Assembly: GCF_000188695.1 (NCBI RefSeq)
Contig: NW_004754906.1
Span: forward strand, 660,486 to 692,985
Source: Salpingoeca rosetta
Taxonomy: Eukaryota; Opisthokonta; Choanoflagellata; Craspedida; Salpingoecidae
Reading direction: 5' to 3'
DNA: 32,500 nucleotides
The translations under genes were made by a program, and so were the position numbers. This document shows positions 28,043 through 32,500 of the stretch, in pieces; within the stretch, counting starts at the first letter, position 1; every line of letters begins with the position of its first letter. The notes beneath the pieces are model-generated. The model worked only from the letters and a program-made list of their open reading frames with translations, was not told where the DNA came from and did no database searches.

Positions 28043-29091
28043 GCACGCACGCGCGCGCGCGTGCACCTCACCGTTTGATGGTTGCTTCAATGTCCTGGAC
28101 GTCGCGCGTGACCTGAGCAATGAGAAACTGCAGCCTGCTGACGCTGGCGTCCACGCGTGCCTCGGCCTGACTGCGGATGACTTCTTCGCTCGGCTGGGGG
28201 ACTGGTAAGCATCAACACACAAGCAAGGGCGAGACAGATCGTGCCAGTGGTTGGTTTGGTCAAGGGCGCATGTGTGGACAGGTTACAGCAACGTTGTGAG
28301 ACACATACAAAGCAGTGACCACAACGTCCATCATCACCACCAACAACAGCCACAACACTACTTGCAGCACCTGTGAATGGGTATGTGTGCAATGCCTCGA
28401 GTTCGCTCTCCAACAGCAACACTCTACGGGCCAGGAGACGCTGTGACATCAGCACGTGCGTGCATGTGTGTGTGTGTGTGCATGCGTGCGTGCGTGTGTG
28501 CATAAGCCGTGACCAAGCAGACGGTATTGAAATGGTGAGAGGTGGGTGATAACAAGGGTGTTTGGGAAGATACAAGCAGGGCGTGTGGCTGCAATGCCTG
28601 TTCACCTTCTCCTTGACTTCCGGAGACAACGCGGCTGTGTCCTCGGTCGCTGTGTGTCGCGCATGCTCTGCTGCATCCAGCCGTAACTGTGCATGTGTTG
28701 TGTGAGTTGTGTGTGTGTGTGTGTGTGTGGTGTGCGGCGTTGTGCGTGCGTTGTGTGCGTGCGTGTGTGCGTGTGCATGTGGTGTGTGTGCGTGCGTGCG
28801 TTGTGTGAGTGGGTGTTGGATGTACGTGCGTTGTGTGAGTGGGTGTTGGGTATCGTGTATGCATGGGTGTGTTGTGTCCATGTTGCACGCAAGACGTCAA
28901 TGAGGTGGTGCAAGGAATACCCTGTTCAGTTCCTCAGAGAGTGTGTCGCATGCTGCCTGCGCTTCCTTGTCGGCCTCTCGGTGTCGATCTACCCGCGTGT
29001 CCATCAGCGCATCGCCCTCACCGCCTTCATCCAGCAGCACATGCTGCACTGCTGCTCTGAACAGCGCCAGGCGTGCACCACCAGCCACCAT
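26256..29091 (-). CDS. CENPK: Kinetochore protein CENP-K, 358 aa
   Basis: Nine exons, minus strand: 29091-28921, 28686-28606, 28440-28371, 28201-28072, 27840-27736, 27556-27460, 27163-26903, 26604-26506 and 26318-26256; all phases fit. CENP-K belongs to the constitutive centromere-associated network, in the CENP-H/I/K/M subcomplex that links centromeric chromatin to the outer kinetochore. Residues 20-215 are coiled coil. The C-terminus carries the family signature: [17 protein letters not shown], then [35 protein letters not shown] and [15 protein letters not shown], aligned in order with vertebrate CENP-K. Human CENP-K is 269 aa. The extra length is mostly an N-terminal extension and a basic-acidic insert (residues 230-290) with a Gly/Arg stretch and an 11-residue acidic run (277-287). 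TIESYF (246-251) resembles part of a PCNA-binding motif. The start at 29091 is the first ATG after an in-frame stop. It is divergent from PPP2R3C. Confidence 0.92.
26638..26812 (+). repeat. (GAGT)n microsatellite block
   Basis: Long GAGT/GTGA repeats with CGTGCGTG interruptions in CENP-K intron 26605-26902. In the sense direction this is (CTCA)n leading into the acceptor (TCTCCTCGCAG). Confidence 0.95.
27172..27283 (+). repeat. GT-rich tract, (CA)n in CENP-K sense
   Basis: (GT)n with ATGTGCGT interruptions directly beside the acceptor of intron 27164-27459; the transcript reads CACACA there. Confidence 0.9.
27931..28062 (+). repeat. (CA)n/(GCGC) tract beside a CENP-K donor
   Basis: CA repeats with CGCA variants end in GCACGCACGCGCGCGCGC next to the donor at 28071. 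The sense strand therefore begins GTGAGGTGCACGCGCGCG and then (GT)n. Confidence 0.9.
28692..28860 (+). repeat. GT-rich block in CENP-K intron 1
   Basis: GTGTGT sequence contains two copies of TACGTGCGTTGTGTGAGTGG-like units (about 28790-28850). In CENP-K sense it is CA-rich and abuts the acceptor of exon 2. Confidence 0.8.
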
Positions 29092-29186
29092 CACCGCTGC
29101 AGCCAAGTCCTTCTGTTGTGCAAACCGTTTTCGCCGTTACTGTCTGTTTTGCTTCTGTTCCTCTCCACTGCTGTTTGTTGTTGGAA

Positions 29187-29249
<63 letters not shown>

Positions 29250-29297
29250 CACACACACACAGACAGACACACACACACACCAGCCAGCCAGCCAGCC
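29092..29297. promoter_or_regulatory. Divergent promoter CENPK / PPP2R3C with a (CA)n tract
   Basis: These 206 bp separate the two start codons. The CENP-K-proximal half is T/C-rich and contains CCGTT twice, nine bases apart (29125-29129 and 29134-29138), around TTTTCGCC, a pair of MYB-like cores with an E2F-like centre. The PPP2R3C-proximal half is (CA)n (29189-29262) and then CAGC repeats just before the ATG. Regulatory reading is inference. Confidence 0.45.
29189..29262 (+). repeat. (CA)n microsatellite in the PPP2R3C leader
   Basis: An almost pure (CA)n tract with one CGCA interruption, 36-109 nt upstream of the PPP2R3C start codon. Confidence 0.95.
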
Positions 29298-29372
29298 ATG
29301 GACGCAGTGGTGCCGTCGACAGCGGTGCTGAAACGATTGCAAGCAGCGAAGGAGCACGCGGAACAGAAGCAG

Positions 29373-29404
<32 letters not shown>

Positions 29405-31237
29405 ACAACAACAACAGCAACAGAAGCAGGCACAACATAGACAGCGTGGGGCGGAAGCAGAGGAGAGAGCGCCACGCCTGTTCCCGCAGTTCTTTGCGAA
29501 CGCAAAGGAAGAGAGCGTGTTCGAGGCCCTGTTCAAGAAGTGGCGGGCCACCATCGACGCGCACCCGTCATATGCGACCATCCCTCGCTTCTTCTTCGGA
29601 CCGCGCACCGCCAGCTCGCAAGCCAAGCCGGTCATTCCAACAGCGAGCAGCGCCACAAGCGGCGACAGCGAGGCTCACAAGAAGGCAGCCCATAAGAAGG
29701 AGGCCCACAAGCAGAGGCACCATGATACGCAATCCAGCGGCACACCAACCGCGGGCGACGCTGCGCAGCGGCTGCTGAGGGAAACGGCACACAGCTACCA
29801 GCTCCTGACGCGCCACGACCGCAGCATCACAAACGACGAGCTGCAGTTTGTGTGGGGCGTGCTGCAAGAAGAGGCTGGCGACAAGGAAACGCTCACGTAC
29901 GCGCAGTTCAAGCTGTGTGCACAGCGCGTGGAGGAGGCCACGCCAAAGTTCACCGCGTTCTTCGCGCCCAACACCTTCCTTGCGCTATGCAAGGACCGGT
30001 ACAACAGCGTCTCTATCAACCACTTCTTCGACCTGATCATGTACGTGGTCAACTGGAAGCAGCGCTACCTGGCACTGTGCCAGTACGCGGATGACTCTGG
30101 CGAGTTCATTGCCGAGGACGCGTTGAGTGACTTCATCGCCGACCAGCTTGGCGACATGCCTGCGCTCGCCAACCTGGCCGACTCCTTTGTGGAGACGTAC
30201 CTTGTCTATGCCAGCCGCAAGTTCGTCTTTCTGCACGACCTCAAGAACAAGAAGGTGCTTGTCTGTATGTGTGTCTGCTGTGTGCATGTGTCTGTATGTG
30301 TGTGCGTGCGTGTGTGTGTATGGGTGGAGGTGTGTGAATATGTGTGTATATGGGTGTGTGCGTGTGCGTGCGTGCGCGTGTGTGCATATGTGCGTGTGTG
30401 TGCGTGTGCATGTATGTGTGTGGATGTGTGTGGATGTGCGAGAATGTACCATGTACGGTTCGACCACAACACCGCACCCTCACGCGCTCGCACATCCCCT
30501 CCGCCACCACCACAACACCCGCAGATGCGCGTGAAGGACATTCTTGTATCTGAATCGATGGAGGAGTTCTTCGAGCTGCGCCAAGAGCCGCACACCATCC
30601 CTGCCCCGCGCCTGCAGAACAACTGGTTCAGCATCCCCACCGTCCGCGACATCCACGCAGAGTACATTCGCCTCGACGCCGACGAGGATGGCATGCTCTC
30701 CAAGCAGGAGATGTTGAAGTTTCGCAAAGGGTCAATCAACCCGATGGTCATTTCTCGCATCTTCGATGTGTACAAGACGTATGGCGGCAAGCTGGACTTT
30801 CGCGCCTATTTGGACTTTGTACTTGCGCACTGGAGCATCCAGACACCGCAGGTTGGTTGATGTGTGTGTATGTTGGTTGCACGTCATTGTTTGTTGTTGC
30901 ACTCACGCATGGGTGTGTGTATGTGTGTGCGAATGTGCGTGCGTGCGTGCATGTGTGCATGTGTGTGTGTGTGTGTGCTTGGTGTGCGTATTTTGGTACT
31001 CCAGCAACAGTGCCCAAGTTGTTGGCAGGCAAGCACACAGACACGCAACCACATTTCAACTCCCACTCACAACCGCAACTGCTTTTACGCGCGTGTGCGC
31101 GCGCAAACTGCAGGCCATCCGCTATTTCTTCCGCTTGTTGGACTTGGAGCACCAGCACCGCATCACCCCAGCCAACCTCTACCACTTCTTCCAGGGCATG
31201 CAGGTGTGCGCGCGCGTGTGTGCGTGTGTGTGCGTGC

Positions 31238-31271
<34 letters not shown>

Positions 31272-31976
31272 GTACGTGTGTGCGTGTGCGTGCGTGTGTG
31301 TGTGTGTGTGTGTGCGTGTGTGTGCGTGCGTGCGTGTGTGTGTGAGAGAGAGAGAGAGTGTGTGTGTGTATGTGTGTACGTTGAGGGTCATGCGCACCTT
31401 GCTCGGTTGTTGATTGCATTTGTCAATCCTGAAACACTCGGCCTTGCCTGTCTTCACGCGCCCTTCTTGTTACCACCCCCCACCCACAAACACACACACA
31501 CAGCGCCATCCTCAACTCCGGGGGTTTGAGTACGCGTCGTTTGAAGACATTCGCACAGAGATTATTGATATTGTGAGTGTTACACGCCATGTTTTGCATC
31601 TTTGTTGGTGTGCCTTCATCTGGCCTTAAGGTGTCGTTTGGAAACCGATGTGAACATGACGTACAGCTTCAGTACGCAGTCAGCCTGCTCCATGCATGCA
31701 CACATCCACCCGCATACATGCACAAACACACACATGCACTCACTCGCACACGCACACACGCAAACACACACATCTACGCGCTGGCAGGTGAAGCCGAAGA
31801 ATGTTTTTGGGATCACGCTTGATGAGCTGATTGCGTGCGGACGAGCGGACCACGTGCTGCTGATGCTTATTGACGCAAACTACATCTTTCACAACGAGAA
31901 CCTCGAGGAACCACAGCCCACGGAGGGCGATGGCACCGAGGTGGAGGAAGACACGCCCCCTCTTGGCGAGGCGTGA
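29298..31976 (+). CDS. PPP2R3C: PPP2R3C, PP2A regulatory subunit B'' gamma, 543 aa
   Basis: Five exons: 29298-30254, 30525-30851, 31114-31203, 31504-31572 and 31788-31976, all phase 0. B'' subunits are calcium-responsive EF-hand proteins that target protein phosphatase 2A; PPP2R3C is also linked to the centrosome and cilium. Family features in order are YATIPRFFF (TIPRFYY in the human protein), [82 protein letters not shown]-hand loop [12 protein letters not shown] (370-381, all calcium positions filled), [61 protein letters not shown] and a closing [16 protein letters not shown]. Human PPP2R3C is about 450 aa. The extra length is N-terminal: an 18-glutamine run (residues 25-42) and a Lys/His/Ala linker. 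The C-terminal tail is acidic, as in the family. The start has a strong context (GCCATGG). Confidence 0.95.
29370..29423 (+). repeat. Coding (CAG/CAA)18, polyglutamine in PPP2R3C
   Basis: Eighteen glutamine codons with mixed CAG and CAA are flanked by lysines (QK...KQ). The mixture implies an older, selected tract rather than recent slippage. Confidence 0.95.
31204..31380 (+). repeat. GT/GC-rich simple repeat at an intron 5' end
   Basis: It begins at the donor of PPP2R3C intron 31204-31503: GTGTGCGCGCG, (GT)n, then GAGAGAGA. The intron's other end is CACACACACAG. Confidence 0.9.
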
Positions 31977-32500
31977 GTTGACGCGCACTCCCACGTGCTT
32001 GCAAGCATTTAATGAGTTATTGATGCTGCTGTTCATGTCGATTTCCGCGCTGTAACGGATGCATGTATCATATTGTGCAAAGAAGCCACCACCTCGCTTA
32101 TCGATTCCTTGTACATAACAACTGTTACACATTGGTGCCGTGTGTGTGTGTGTGTGTGTGTGTCGTAATCCCTCTGTGTCAGGATGATTCACCCCATAAA
32201 TGAATCAGCAGCAGCCACGTTTGACATGTTGTATCAGCGCGGTGTGCGCGCTGGGACGATAGTGAGAAGGAAGAGAAACTGAGCGAGCAAGATGCGCGTA
32301 TGTATGACACACAGGGGAAAAAGCACGGTTGTGTGGGGTGTCAAGGGTGGTTTGCTTGCAAGCATTTTGCCATGTGGAGTGAAGGGATGGGTTGGTGATG
32401 TGACACAGGCAAAGGGAAACGCACGAAAACGCAGCAATAACAGCCTGGTAATCATTGGTATGACCCTCGCTGCTTGGGTTGCCGTGGATGCTGTCGTTGT
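31977..32500. other. Terminal region, no convincing gene
   Basis: This is the PPP2R3C 3' UTR followed by unassigned sequence. It holds a short (GT)n (32141-32163), ATAAAT at 32196 as a weak polyadenylation-like motif, and a 32-codon plus-strand ORF (32184-32282) that is too short to support. Minus-strand frames show no recognisable exon. Confidence 0.5.

Noticed and set aside
32184..32282. A 32-codon plus-strand ORF after a CAG (MIHPINESAAATFDML...).
   Set aside because: Too short, no family signal, and PPP2R3C already ends at 31976 with its expected acidic tail. It could be a terminal exon of something else, but nothing supports it.

Overview
The window is nuclear DNA from a small eukaryote with intron-rich, tightly packed genes. 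Eleven protein-coding genes can be rebuilt by joining ORFs at GT-AG junctions with matching phase. The gene set (SH2 protein, CENP-K, PPP2R3C, NEK-type kinase, AFG1-type ATPase, PET117, a dCMP deaminase relative), the roughly 100-300 bp introns and the GC-rich exons suggest a unicellular holozoan. A choanoflagellate (Salpingoeca/Monosiga type) is the best guess. This is inference from gene content, not a database match.

Layout, left to right. (+) PET117 (53-536) and (+) an uncharacterised 407-aa protein (860-2982); the two share a near-identical leader element. (-) A giant coiled-coil protein of about 1,970 aa (3557-11300), whose core is 62 uninterrupted 11-residue repeats. A 53-bp divergent promoter then leads to (+) a 192-aa SH2 protein (11354-13220), (+) a NEK-family kinase (13768-15754) and (+) a secreted glycoprotein (16023-17989). 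(-) A dCMP deaminase homologue that has lost all three zinc ligands (18257-19980) and (-) an AFG1/LACE1 ATPase (20321-25007) follow. The ATPase is divergent, with 58 bp between start codons, from (+) an unrecognised 226-aa protein (25066-25951). (-) Kinetochore CENP-K (26256-29091) is divergent from (+) PPP2R3C, the PP2A B'' gamma regulatory subunit (29298-31976). The last 520 bp show no convincing gene.

Most sequence between exons is simple repeat. On the sense strand the repeats are often polarised: (GT)n just after the donor and (CA)n or (CTCA)n just before the acceptor. I found no tRNA, rRNA, mobile element, CRISPR array or prokaryotic operon structure.

The genes do not form one pathway. 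PET117 and AFG1 both act in mitochondrial respiratory-chain biogenesis or quality control. CENP-K, PPP2R3C and the NEK-like kinase fit cell division or centrosome/cilium work. The most noteworthy items are the apparent dCMP deaminase pseudoenzyme, the hendecad coiled-coil array, the SH2 protein flanked by two identical YMDV tyrosine motifs, and a 25-nt candidate microexon in that SH2 gene. All exon boundaries were deduced by eye from reading frame, splice consensus and recalled family patterns.
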